A DNA stretch of 23,132 nucleotides from Catenibacterium sp. co_0103 (lineage in GTDB: Bacteria > Bacillota_I > Bacilli_A > Erysipelotrichales > Coprobacillaceae). Position 1 is the stretch's first letter, and every line of letters begins with the position of its first letter. The position numbers and the translations under genes are program-made. Positions 1-11,194 of the stretch are shown here, one piece after another. Under the pieces are notes generated by a model. That model was not told the DNA's origin and ran no database searches. It was given only the letters and a program-made list of their open reading frames with translations. Location of the stretch: positions 1 to 23,132 of the forward strand of contig NZ_RCYB01000035.1 in assembly GCF_004168205.1 (NCBI RefSeq), given 5' to 3'.

Positions 1-39
1 ATAGTTTTGGTGGATTTGAGTTTGGTTATATATTTGTGT

Positions 40-58
40 CCGCGCAACGAAGGCGCGG
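40..58. repeat. GC-rich inverted repeat at window edge
   Basis: CCGCGC (40-45) and GCGCGG (53-58) form a perfect 6-bp stem with a 7-base loop in otherwise AT-rich DNA. No T-run follows, so it is not a standard terminator. Two reading frames stay open from base 1 through this stretch, so it may equally be the coding end of an upstream gene cut by the window edge. Confidence 0.4.
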
Positions 59-74
59 GGAAATGGAGGAAATC

Positions 75-986
75 ATGGAAACAACAGAAAAGAGCCTAAA
101 GAATACAATTAATTATAGTAAGAACATGCTTGTACAAGAGAAAAGAAAGATTTCTATTGGTATTATGATTTTTGGCGCATTTCTATGTTTTGCTGCATTT
201 GCGATATTAGATAAGGAAAGCAGCTGGTGCTGTATTTACTCTATTGTAGGTATTATAGTATTTGTTTATGGGTTATCAAAAGAGTTGAAGAGAAATAGAT
301 TATTAATAAGTAGTGGAGTATTTGTTGCAATATTATGTGGATTTATGTTGATGGATTATGTAGGTGTTATAACTTCTCATAGACCTCCTATCTATGTATA
401 TATGATTAAGACTTCTAATGTGACAACCTACTACAACCCATTCTATAATGTTTATAGAATCAATAAGAACACACCTAATGAGTATTATATTGTAGATAGC
501 GCAAAGAAATATACAGAAGATACTGTTCCTACAACTGTATTTAACAAACCGTTGAGTGGCATACACAATATTAAAAAGTATAAGAATCCATATATTGGTA
601 ATAATTCCAATATAGGAAATTTATTAAATAGTCTTCCTTTGCATGAATACGGTTATGTTTTTCAAATTGATTCTAAAAATCAAGGACTCACTGTGAACTA
701 CAATGCGACAGACTGGTATCATAATGAGGATCTTTATATCAATAAGGGCCTAATCTATAATTCTGTGTCTATCTTCTCTTTAATTGATAATGTACAATCT
801 ATTCAGTATAACTTTAGTGGAAGTACCTACACTACTACTAGAAAGATGATTGAAGAGAATTATCCACATTTTGAACAAGTAAAAGAGAGTGAGAAGAACT
901 TTAATCAGTACTTAGAGAATAAGATAAATGATGATGAATTTACAAGAAGTATATTCAATAAGATATTTGTGAAGAAGGGTTTATAA
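75..986 (+). CDS. Membrane protein with C-terminal DUF4825-like domain
   Basis: 303 residues from the chosen start. The ATG at 75 follows GGAGG with a good spacing; in-frame upstream starts at 36 and 63 lack a ribosome site. The N-terminal part is a charged stretch followed by three hydrophobic segments (roughly residues 28-46, 50-67 and 75-100), then a long polar region expected outside the membrane. The C-terminal half carries NPYIGNNSNIGNLL, LPLHEYGY and a later SLIDNV segment. This resembles the DUF4825 domain often seen in membrane proteins near sigma factor or BlaR-type sensor genes in Bacillota; the family match is from memory of its pattern. Its role is unknown. It is the only plus-strand gene in the first 21 kb and has its own terminator. 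An upstream partner, if any, is outside the window. Confidence 0.8.
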   Translation: METTEKSLKNTINYSKNMLVQEKRKISIGIMIFGAFLCFAAFAILDKESSWCCIYSIVGIIVFVYGLSKELKRNRLLISSGVFVAILCGFMLMDYVGVITSHRPPIYVYMIKTSNVTTYYNPFYNVYRINKNTPNEYYIVDSAKKYTEDTVPTTVFNKPLSGIHNIKKYKNPYIGNNSNIGNLLNSLPLHEYGYVFQIDSKNQGLTVNYNATDWYHNEDLYINKGLIYNSVSIFSLIDNVQSIQYNFSGSTYTTTRKMIEENYPHFEQVKESEKNFNQYLENKINDDEFTRSIFNKIFVKKGL

Positions 987-1007
987 GAGGGGTTAAGCCC
1001 TCTTTTT
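986..1007 (+). terminator. Rho-independent terminator after the DUF4825 gene
   Basis: AGAGGG (986-991) pairs with CCCTCT (998-1003) around a 6-base loop and runs into five Ts. It starts at the last base of the stop codon. Confidence 0.85.
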
Positions 1008-1102
1008 AAATACCGTGTATTACACTAAAGTAAACAACACCATTTTCAAAAAAAGTTAGTCTTTATAATTTTTCATGTATGCTCTCATCCTCATTACAGT
1101 GA

Positions 1103-1217
1103 ATTCCATCATATTTTACAATTTCATTCCTTCACATTTTTAATTTTCATTCCATCATATTTCCATTTTCTATTCCTCCACATTTTCTGTTTTCATTCCA
1201 TCACATTTTCAAAAAAT
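1103..1217. repeat. Five tandem 23-bp repeats
   Basis: The core ATTCC starts at 1103, 1126, 1149, 1172 and 1195, exactly 23 bp apart each time. Unit pattern: ATTCC-(A/T)(T/C)-CA-(T/C)-ATTT followed by a pyrimidine-rich tail. Copies vary at single bases but have no indels in the first four steps; the last copy decays after its core into an A-run. The array lies between the converging terminators of the DUF4825 gene and lysS. It makes up most of the 265-bp gap from 1008 to 1272; I see no gene there. Confidence 0.85.
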
Positions 1218-1221
1218 ATAA

Positions 1222-1253
1222 AATAAAAAGCACATCTCTTGCATGAGATATGC
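1222..1253 (-). terminator. Terminator of lysS
   Basis: On the minus strand GCATATCTC and GAGATGTGC pair over 9 bp (one G-U) around a 6-base loop, followed by TTTTTATTTTA. It lies about 20 bp after the lysS stop codon. Confidence 0.85.
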
Positions 1254-1272
1254 CTAATATTAATACATAGAT

Positions 1273-2757
1273 TTATTTATTCTTCATATGAGGGAATAAG
1301 ATAACTTCACGGATAGTTTCCTGACCAGTTAATAACATAACTAATCTATCAATACCCATACCCATACCACCAGTTGGTGGAAGACCGTATTCAAGGGCTT
1401 CTACATAGTCCATATCCATTTCGTTGGCTTCATCGTTACCTAATTCTTTTTCTTTTAACTGATTTGCGAATCTTTCATACTGATCATCTGGATCATTTAA
1501 TTCTGTGAATGCATTTGCATATTCGTTACCACAGATGAATAATTCGAATCTCTGAGTAAAACGAGGATCCTGTAAGTTCTTCTTTGCGAGTGGAGAGATT
1601 TCAATTGGATGACCATATACGAATGTTGGTTCTACAATTGTTTCTTCTACATACTTTTCAAAGAATGCATTGACAATATGACCATATGCAAAGTGTGGTT
1701 CTACTTCAATACCATGTTCTTCAGCAAGTTTCTTAGCTTCTTCAATAGTCTTCTGTTCCCCAAAGTCAACACCAGTCTTTTCCTTGATTGCATTAACCAT
1801 AGAGATTCTCTTGAATCCAGGTGCTAATGAAATAGAATGACCTTTGTATTCTACATCATAAGTACCATTGACAGTCATTGCGGCATTCGCAATGATACCT
1901 TCTGTTAAGTCCATCATACCTTCAAGGTCAGAGAATGCTTTATATACTTCGATAGTAGTGAATTCTGGGTTATGAGTTCTGTCCATACCTTCATTTCTGA
2001 ATAAACGACCGATTTCATAAACGGCATCCATACCACCTACGATTAATCTCTTAAGGTTTAATTCTGTTGCGATTCTTAAGTAGAAATCTTTATCTAATGC
2101 ATTGAAATGAGTGATGAAAGGCTTTGCTGCAGCACCACCAAGAATAGAGTTCATGATTGGGGTTTCTACTTCTGTGTATCCTTTATCATCTAAATAATGC
2201 TGGATTGAACGAACAATCTTAGGTCTCATGAAGGCTACTTTACGGGCTTCATCATTCATGATTAAGTCAACATATCTTCTTCTGAAACGTTCTTCTGTAT
2301 CTGTTAAACCATGGAACTTTTCTGGTAAAGGTCTTAAAGCCTTAGTAAGGTGTGTATACTTTTCTACTCTTACAGTTAATTCACCAGTATGAGTCATGAA
2401 TACTTCACCATCAATACCGATAATATCACCTAAATCGCTCTTCTTAACTAATTCATAAACATCTTCACCAACAGTATCTTTCTTGATATATAACTGGATT
2501 TTTCCATCTCTATCAAGAAGGTTCATGAAGCATACTTTACCTTTTCTTCTCTTTGCAACAATACGACCCGCAATACTTACAGCTGGTTTGCTTTCTTCTA
2601 ATTCTTCTGCAGTCTTATCGCTATAGTTCTTTCTAATGTCTGAAGTATAAGCAGTCACATCAAATCTCTGTCCAAATGGGTCAATTCCAAGATCTTTAAG
2701 TTCCTGTAACTTCTGTCTTCTTACTAATTCCTGATCAGTAAACTTTCTTTCTTCCAT
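1273..2757 (-). CDS. lysS: Lysyl-tRNA synthetase, class II
   Basis: 494 residues, the usual length for bacterial LysRS. It attaches lysine to tRNA-Lys with ATP in the cytosol. The N-terminal third is the anticodon-binding OB fold (around [21 protein letters not shown]). The class II core follows, with motif 2 as [14 protein letters not shown] and motif 3 as [14 protein letters not shown] near the C-terminus. The ATG at 2757 follows GGAG with a normal spacing. The gene is monocistronic: it has its own promoter and T-box leader upstream and a terminator downstream. In Bacillus lysS follows dusB; here about 9 kb of accessory genes separates the two. Confidence 0.98.
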   Translation of the reverse strand: MEERKFTDQELVRRQKLQELKDLGIDPFGQRFDVTAYTSDIRKNYSDKTAEELEESKPAVSIAGRIVAKRRKGKVCFMNLLDRDGKIQLYIKKDTVGEDVYELVKKSDLGDIIGIDGEVFMTHTGELTVRVEKYTHLTKALRPLPEKFHGLTDTEERFRRRYVDLIMNDEARKVAFMRPKIVRSIQHYLDDKGYTEVETPIMNSILGGAAAKPFITHFNALDKDFYLRIATELNLKRLIVGGMDAVYEIGRLFRNEGMDRTHNPEFTTIEVYKAFSDLEGMMDLTEGIIANAAMTVNGTYDVEYKGHSISLAPGFKRISMVNAIKEKTGVDFGEQKTIEEAKKLAEEHGIEVEPHFAYGHIVNAFFEKYVEETIVEPTFVYGHPIEISPLAKKNLQDPRFTQRFELFICGNEYANAFTELNDPDDQYERFANQLKEKELGNDEANEMDMDYVEALEYGLPPTGGMGMGIDRLVMLLTGQETIREVILFPHMKNK

Positions 2758-2780
2758 GTGTGTTCTCCTTCTTTAGAATA

Positions 2781-3005
2781 TAAAAACTCTCATCCGCTAG
2801 GGACGAGAGTTAACCGTGGTACCACCCTTATTCATCTACATAAGTAGACCTCATTAAGCCTTAACGCGGCAACACGTTATTTTATCACGTTAGATCCAAA
2901 ATACAGCTCCCAGTCTTTATTCATATCAACTTCCCCATTCCTTTACACCAGCCAGGAATTCTCTCTGCGTTCCATCGATATTACTCTTCTGTTCATAGCT
3001 TTTAC
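2781..3005 (-). promoter_or_regulatory. T-box riboswitch leader of lysS (lysine-type)
   Basis: The minus strand carries the T-box core GGGTGGTACCACGG (about 2814-2828). Just downstream is a terminator whose 11-bp arms are 2785-2795 and 2801-2811, followed by a short T-run. The 5' part has the AGTA and GGTG stem I signatures. The candidate specifier loop reads GAATAAAGACTG, with AAA at 2916-2918, a lysine codon that matches the downstream gene. AGCT segments at both ends can close stem I. Uncharged tRNA-Lys would stabilise the antiterminator and switch lysS on. The specifier position is inferred from pattern, not from a covariance model. Confidence 0.93.
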
Positions 3006-3011
3006 TCAAGT

Positions 3012-3041
3012 ATTATAGACAATAAATAAATATGTTGTCAA
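3012..3041 (-). promoter_or_regulatory. Sigma-A-type promoter of lysS
   Basis: On the minus strand TTGACA (3041-3036) and TATAAT (3017-3012) are both perfect consensus hexamers, 18 bp apart. Transcription would start near 3005, at the 5' end of the T-box. Confidence 0.9.
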
Positions 3042-3075
3042 GGTCATTTTATCAGCCTTATTCAATCTAATTTGT

Positions 3076-3933
3076 CTATAGACGTTTTTCAAATCCACCA
3101 AGGATTTCTGAATCCTCACTAATAGTCACAAATGCCTGTGGATCAATATCATATACAATCTTCTTAAATGTTTTCACTTCATATTTATTGATTGCACAAT
3201 AAAGAATATATTGATCATTTTCTGTATAAGCACCCTTACCCATCCAGTAAGTCACACCTCTACCAGTCTTTTCCATAATCACATTCTTCATATCTTTTTC
3301 TTTAGTGAAGATTAATGCTATCACATTGATGTTCTGATAATGGATATGGTCGCTAATGAAATACAATACAAATACAAAGATAATAGAATACAGTGTAGTC
3401 TGTAAATCAAAGATAAATGCACAGCAAGTTAAAATAACAGCATTCAAACTCATTGATAACTTCCCTACCGAGAATCCTGGTTTAGTCTTAGATAAGCACA
3501 CACCCGCAATATCAATACCACCTGCACTACCACTACCCTTGAGGGCAAGTCCTACACCAACGCCACACATAATAGCCCCAAAGATACAGTTAGATAACAT
3601 ATCGGGCATGATTGGATGTGTTAAGTTAGGTAAGAAAGATAATGTGATAGTCTGTACAACAACACTCATACCTGTTTTAACACAGAATTCTCTGTTCAAG
3701 ATTCTATATCCCATAATAAATAATGGAATATTAATCATGAAGTTGATGATCCCTACAATGTTCATTGATTTAGGGATTGGTAGAAGTTTTCTTACAAAAA
3801 CTTCGATAATCTGTGATGTACCAATTACACCTCCAAAGTTCAAGCCATTAGGTGTTACGAACAACCAGATTCCTAAAGATAATAAAATACTTCCGGCAAT
3901 GACTTCGCCATACTTTTCTAGATTTTCCCTCAT
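3076..3933 (-). CDS. YitT family membrane protein
   Basis: 285 residues from the chosen start. The family has an N-terminal five-to-six-helix membrane domain (DUF161) and a cytosolic C-terminal DUF2179 domain. Both are visible: glycine-rich helices such as GVGVGLALKGSGSAGGIDI, then a tail containing EKTGRGVTYWMGKGAYT. The substrate is unknown for the family. I chose ATG 3933 because AGAGGG lies five bases upstream and the length fits relatives. An in-frame ATG at 4014 would add 27 residues but has no ribosome site and lies upstream of the terminator of the preceding gene. No strong terminator follows; lysS has its own promoter. Confidence 0.88.
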   Translation of the reverse strand: MRENLEKYGEVIAGSILLSLGIWLFVTPNGLNFGGVIGTSQIIEVFVRKLLPIPKSMNIVGIINFMINIPLFIMGYRILNREFCVKTGMSVVVQTITLSFLPNLTHPIMPDMLSNCIFGAIMCGVGVGLALKGSGSAGGIDIAGVCLSKTKPGFSVGKLSMSLNAVILTCCAFIFDLQTTLYSIIFVFVLYFISDHIHYQNINVIALIFTKEKDMKNVIMEKTGRGVTYWMGKGAYTENDQYILYCAINKYEVKTFKKIVYDIDPQAFVTISEDSEILGGFEKRL

Positions 3934-3970
3934 AGCGTCCCTCTTTCTTCTCATATCATAGAGTATTAAA

Positions 3971-4002
3971 ACAAATAAAAGAATGCCTTTCAAGCATTCT
4001 TT
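3971..4002 (-). terminator. Terminator after the RpiR regulator
   Basis: AAAGAATGC and GCATTCTTT form a 9-bp stem (3978-3986 with 3994-4002), followed on the minus strand by TATTTGTTTT. The stop codon of the regulator gene lies in the first arm. This argues against the early start of the next gene. Confidence 0.8.
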
Positions 4003-4729
4003 AGTAAATTCCATATTCTATAAATAGATTCGCAATAGACTCAATGATATAGAGAACAGGTACCTGTGTTGCTGAACTATAAAAGTCACCATTTTTAGTA
4101 CTTGGCATATAATACGTAAGAGCTAAATCAGACATCTTTGCAGCTGTTGAAGAGGCACTATTGGTAATCACAATAATCTTAATATCATATTTTTTTAAGT
4201 CTTTGATACGATCGATGATTTCTCTTGTTTCTCCTGAAACTGTGAAGAAAAGAGCACAGTCATTTTGATCATACATCCCCCTAAAACGGCTACTGAAGTC
4301 TCCACTATACATGGTACGTTTTCCCTTACGATTAAATAAAGAAGCCGCAAACTTCGCAATCGCATCACTTAGGCCAATGCCAGAACAGATCACCTCATGA
4401 CTGTTCACAATTATTTCAGCAGCTTGATGAATAAGATCATCAAACTCTTTATTGTCTACACGATTAAAATAATCGAGAATATAATTTAAAGCACGTTTGT
4501 TTTGAATAGGTTTATCTTCCTGATCCAGTTTCATTTCTGCTTTCCATTCTAAGAATCCTTCATAACCAAGTTTTTTAGCTACTCTTGTAATCATAGAAGA
4601 AGATACATGAAGATCTGTAGACAAATCTTTAAGTTTCATATGAATCACTTCATGACGATGAGAAATGATGTAGTTGTAAATATCTAATTCCAAATCACTT
4701 AATTGATTCATTTGATCTACCGTAACCAT
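4001..4729 (-). CDS. MurR/RpiR family transcriptional regulator (second copy)
   Basis: 242 residues. An N-terminal RpiR helix-turn-helix (about residues 1-75; recognition part near VSSSMITRVAKKLGYEGFLEWK) is followed by a SIS sugar-phosphate-binding domain (about 100-240; VICSGIGLSDAIAKFAA, then FFTVSGETREIIDRIKDLKKYDIKIIVITNS). Members repress or activate sugar genes in response to phosphosugars. It is the last gene of the beta-glucoside operon, 31 bp after the RDD gene, so it is a likely local regulator. GGAGG lies six bases before the ATG. That ribosome site is inside an inverted repeat (4730-4752) that may be an operator or an RNA hairpin limiting translation. The effector is not readable from sequence. 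Confidence 0.93.
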   Translation of the reverse strand: MVTVDQMNQLSDLELDIYNYIISHRHEVIHMKLKDLSTDLHVSSSMITRVAKKLGYEGFLEWKAEMKLDQEDKPIQNKRALNYILDYFNRVDNKEFDDLIHQAAEIIVNSHEVICSGIGLSDAIAKFAASLFNRKGKRTMYSGDFSSRFRGMYDQNDCALFFTVSGETREIIDRIKDLKKYDIKIIVITNSASSTAAKMSDLALTYYMPSTKNGDFYSSATQVPVLYIIESIANLFIEYGIY

Positions 4730-4752
4730 AAAATACCTCCAAAAGGTATTTT
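4730..4752. promoter_or_regulatory. Inverted repeat over the ribosome site of the RpiR gene
   Basis: AAAATACC (4730-4737) and GGTATTTT (4745-4752) are perfect complements around a 7-base spacer. The symmetry extends two more bases on each side, into the start codon. The Shine-Dalgarno GGAGG is split between loop and stem. Possible roles: autoregulatory operator, translation-limiting hairpin, or weak end of the upstream operon. Confidence 0.6.
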
Positions 4753-4760
4753 ATCATACT

Positions 4761-5405
4761 TTATGCAAATCTCTTTTTCATTTTCTTATTCTGTTTCTTA
4801 TTTTTCTTTTCAATACTCAACAACATATTCTTGTAGTCTTCTGACTTAATGTCTACAACAAGTGTATGTGAGACAATATCATGTAATGATTTCTTAGACT
4901 TTAAGACAATTACTAGTATTCCAGATAATATAGTAATAACGAGTCCTACTTTATTCCAGATAGAGGCAATATTGTATCCAGTTAATACATTGACTAACTG
5001 ATGAAACATATTACTACATGTATAAATACTTCCTTCTACTAAGAAGATCATAATAACCTGTCTGATGATCAGTTGTTTCACATTCACTTCTTGATAGTTG
5101 TCATTCACAATCTTCAATCCTAATAGTTTTTTACCTACAGTCTGTCCTTTCCAGATTATAGGTAATACTACATAGTACACAAATGCAACTGAAAGTGAAA
5201 GAACACCCGCAATCACTTGATAATATCCCTTAAATATAGATAACTGCTGAGGAATATAGACAGCATCCTTATGAAGAGACATATATAACAGAATAAGAGG
5301 AAGTGATGATAAGACACTTCCTAAATACCAATCAATACCATAAGCGATTATACGTTTGATATAACCTGTTTTATTCACAGGTTCATTTCTTAATTTATTC
5401 CACAT
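4761..5405 (-). CDS. RDD family membrane protein
   Basis: 214 residues. The RDD signature is visible: KRIIAYGIDWYLGS at residues 18-31 (the Arg and first Asp) and GQTVGKKLLGLKIVNDN around residue 90. Hydrophobic helices surround these, and the C-terminal tail is very basic (KKNKKQNKKMKKR). The family is usually of unknown transport or accessory function; a few members are linked to sodium/proton exchange. It lies 17 bp after the ROK gene, with AAGGA ahead of the ATG, so it is co-transcribed with the sugar genes. A role in sugar uptake is only guilt by association. Confidence 0.88.
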   Translation of the reverse strand: MWNKLRNEPVNKTGYIKRIIAYGIDWYLGSVLSSLPLILLYMSLHKDAVYIPQQLSIFKGYYQVIAGVLSLSVAFVYYVVLPIIWKGQTVGKKLLGLKIVNDNYQEVNVKQLIIRQVIMIFLVEGSIYTCSNMFHQLVNVLTGYNIASIWNKVGLVITILSGILVIVLKSKKSLHDIVSHTLVVDIKSEDYKNMLLSIEKKNKKQNKKMKKRFA

Positions 5406-5422
5406 CTTATCATCTTCCTTTA

Positions 5423-9061
<3,639 letters not shown>

Positions 9062-9097
9062 TTTGTTTCTCCTCTTCTTATTTCATTCGGCCGATGT

Positions 9098-9111
9098 TGA
9101 AAACGTTTTCG
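9098..9111. promoter_or_regulatory. cre-like catabolite-control site
   Basis: TGAAAACGTTTTCG matches the CcpA box pattern TGWAANCGNTNWCA in all but the last base and contains the 12-bp palindrome GAAAACGTTTTC. It lies about 40 bp before the IIC start and just after the probable transcription start: a TAGAAT -10 sits at 9130-9125 on the minus strand, with no good -35. A site here would act as a roadblock to transcription when glucose is present. Confidence 0.75.
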
Positions 9112-9146
9112 TTTTCCGCAATTGATTCTATCAGAGGATTACAAAT

Positions 9147-9168
9147 AAAAAAAGAGCTTGAAGCCCTT
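9147..9168 (-). terminator. Terminator of the AmmeMemoRadiSam-RpiR operon
   Basis: On the minus strand AAGGGCT and AGCTCTT (one G-U) close a 3-base loop and run straight into seven Ts. It sits 34 bp after the RpiR stop and separates this operon from the sugar operon. Confidence 0.8.
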
Positions 9169-9202
9169 CTTGAATAGTATGCATTATCTGCAAAATGTTT
9201 CA

Positions 9203-9934
9203 CTATTGTAACGTATTGTGACACATATGCAATGTCATATTAGAAAGTATTTCAATAATACTTAATGCAGGTACCTGAGTTGTATGGGAAGAAAGTTCAT
9301 TTCTTACATCATTAATATAATAGCTGATATGATAATCACTCATTTTTGCGAGTGTATTATCGTCTGATGCAGTAATTGTGATTAAAGTACTGCCTGCTGC
9401 TTTATAAGCATTGGCTTTTCTAATAAGTTCTACAGTATCTCCTGAGATAGACAACATAACGACAACTATATCAGTACCATCCATGGATACCTTCTGGTAT
9501 GGATCTGTTAAGGCAGCACTAAAGAAACCATTACCAGAAAAGCGTCTTGCTGCATATTCTGCAATCTTAGCTGAATCTCCCATACCATCAAAAATAATCA
9601 TATTCGCATCACCTAGTATATAAGCAACTTCTTTGAATAAATCTTGATAATAAGGAGTATTGAACTTCTTTAAACAGTCGATAGTTTCATCTAGGTCATT
9701 CACCATATAAAGAGAAACTTCTTTTTCTTCTTTCTTATAAGCATATTTTAATTCAGGAAAGCTGTCATATCCCATCTTTTTCACAAAACGCATAATAGAA
9801 GCTGTAGATGTAGGAATCTCATCTGCCAGTTCTCTTATACTCATATAAGGGAATTGAATGCTATGCTTCAATATATAGTTATATATACGCATATCTGTTG
9901 TACTAAAGCTTTTAATTTCTTTTTCATTAAACAT
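9203..9934 (-). CDS. MurR/RpiR family transcriptional regulator (first copy)
   Basis: 243 residues with the same layout as the regulator at 4001-4729. The helix-turn-helix is near the N-terminus (MSIRELADEIPTSTASIMRFVKKMGYDSFPELK), followed by a SIS domain (MIIFDGMGDSAKIAEYAARRFSGNG, then VVVMLSISGDTVELIRKANAYKAAGSTLITIT). It presumably senses a phosphosugar and controls the IIC operon that starts about 140 bp further on; this is inference from position. Its ATG begins at the base directly after the amrS stop codon, and AGAGG lies 10 bases upstream inside amrS, so translation is coupled to amrS. That makes it the last gene of the AmmeMemoRadiSam operon. Confidence 0.93.
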   Translation of the reverse strand: MFNEKEIKSFSTTDMRIYNYILKHSIQFPYMSIRELADEIPTSTASIMRFVKKMGYDSFPELKYAYKKEEKEVSLYMVNDLDETIDCLKKFNTPYYQDLFKEVAYILGDANMIIFDGMGDSAKIAEYAARRFSGNGFFSAALTDPYQKVSMDGTDIVVVMLSISGDTVELIRKANAYKAAGSTLITITASDDNTLAKMSDYHISYYINDVRNELSSHTTQVPALSIIEILSNMTLHMCHNTLQ

Positions 9935-10750
9935 CTAACAATTACCTCTATATACATTCTTCAAATATTTCTTAGCGACTTCTATCATTTGATTTATAAG
10001 TTCTATGGATGTAGGAGATTCATGATAATGATACTCGGGAAAATAGCGTGTGATATGTAACACAATATTCGGGTCAATAGACGCTAACCACTTTGCTTCT
10101 TTTTCCATATCTTCTAAATAATCATTAATACCAGGTACAATCAAAGAAGTGACTTCTAGATGACTTGATGAAGCTATTTGAATACTCTTCTTTACTGTTT
10201 CTAAATCACCAGAGAGTTTCTTATAGATATCTTCTCTAAATCCCTTTAAATCAATATTCCATGCATCTACTAAAGGAGATAACTCCTTTATATATTTCTC
10301 TTCTATCATTCCATTAGAGACTATAACAGTCTTTAAATCATGCTTCTTACATAATACAAAAGTATCATAAATAAACTCATAGCTGATCAGTGGTTCATTA
10401 TAAGTAAACGCAATACCAATATTCCCTTCTTTTTTTAAATCTAAGGCGACTTCTACAAGTTTTTTAGGTGTTGTATGCACCTGTATAGAAGAACCTCTAT
10501 CCTGCGATATGGTGTAATTCTGACAGAAAGGACATTTCATATTACAGCCATAAGAACCGACAGATAACATCTGTGTTTCAAGATAGAAATGATAGAGAGG
10601 TTTCTTTTCAATAGGATCTAAAGACAGTGATGTAATAGCACCATAGTCTTTAAGTACTATACTTCCTTCTTTATTCATTCTTTGATGACAGAATCCTGTC
10701 TGTCCTTCTTTTAATACACAATGATGAGGACATAAATCACATCTAGCCAT
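9935..10750 (-). CDS. amrS: AmmeMemoRadiSam system radical SAM enzyme
   Basis: 271 residues. It is related to pyruvate-formate-lyase activating enzymes. An N-terminal cysteine cluster (Cys4, Cys7, Cys11 and a later Cys in GFCHQR) precedes the radical SAM motif CNMKCPFC (Cys69, Cys73, Cys76). [11 protein letters not shown] just before it is a hallmark of this subfamily. The substrate is unknown; the enzyme is nearly always found with AMMECR1 and MEMO-like proteins. The chain ends at NVYRGNC, where longer relatives continue with a further cysteine-containing tail, so this is a short form. It overlaps the amrA end by 8 bp and touches the next RpiR gene. Confidence 0.93.
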   Translation of the reverse strand: MARCDLCPHHCVLKEGQTGFCHQRMNKEGSIVLKDYGAITSLSLDPIEKKPLYHFYLETQMLSVGSYGCNMKCPFCQNYTISQDRGSSIQVHTTPKKLVEVALDLKKEGNIGIAFTYNEPLISYEFIYDTFVLCKKHDLKTVIVSNGMIEEKYIKELSPLVDAWNIDLKGFREDIYKKLSGDLETVKKSIQIASSSHLEVTSLIVPGINDYLEDMEKEAKWLASIDPNIVLHITRYFPEYHYHESPTSIELINQMIEVAKKYLKNVYRGNC

Positions 10751-11156
10751 GTCTGATCACCCTGAATCTTTCTATCTTGATCTTCTCTCCTTCATGAATA
10801 CCTGCTTTATGACAAGCTATCTGAATCTGATCAGTCACTGTATCCACACCCTCTAGAGAAGGAAGGAGTAAACCTCTTTTAGAACCATGGGATACTATAA
10901 TACCATAGATATGAGGATCTAGTGTACTGATATCTTCTACTGGCTCTATTTCTCCTAATACATCGACTGAAATAATGAGATTATCTAGTTCTTCTTCTGT
11001 AATAGGATCAAAACGTGGATCTTCACTACATGCACTGATCGCATTATGTACTATTTCTAAGGCAATATTATCCTGTACAGGCGTAAAGGTACCAATACAG
11101 CCTCTTAAACGCCCTTCTTCATGAATAGATACAAAGACACCAGCACGTCTTTTCAT
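10743..11156 (-). CDS. amrA: AmmeMemoRadiSam system protein A (AMMECR1), 5' end frameshifted
   Basis: 137 residues from the first ATG. The AMMECR1 core is clear: [22 protein letters not shown], then SEDPRFDPI and [12 protein letters not shown]. Full domains are about 40 residues longer at the N-terminus. The missing start lies upstream in the same frame, with no ATG: reading from 11204 gives [17 protein letters not shown] and joins the core without a break. The preceding gene ends with the residues that belong just before this. So A appears to have been the C-terminal half of a fused B-A protein, separated by one missing base near 11203-11205. The ATG at 11156 has no convincing ribosome site. 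Function of the domain is unknown. Confidence 0.85.
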   Translation of the reverse strand: MKRRAGVFVSIHEEGRLRGCIGTFTPVQDNIALEIVHNAISACSEDPRFDPITEEELDNLIISVDVLGEIEPVEDISTLDPHIYGIIVSHGSKRGLLLPSLEGVDTVTDQIQIACHKAGIHEGEKIKIERFRVIRHG

Positions 11157-11194
11157 CTCTTTTGTGACTTCTGGAATGATTTCTACTTTTTCTT

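Noticed and set aside
1..97. End of an upstream gene overlapping the DUF4825 gene
   Set aside because: Two frames are open from base 1, but fewer than 35 codons are visible and neither matches a family I recognise.
3356..3961. 201-codon open frame on the plus strand inside the YitT gene
   Set aside because: It is antisense to a well-matched gene, has no ribosome site and no recognisable domain.
3931..4014. Longer YitT protein starting at ATG 4014
   Set aside because: No ribosome site, and the extra 27 codons include the terminator hairpin of the preceding RpiR gene; ATG 3933 has AGAGGG at proper spacing.
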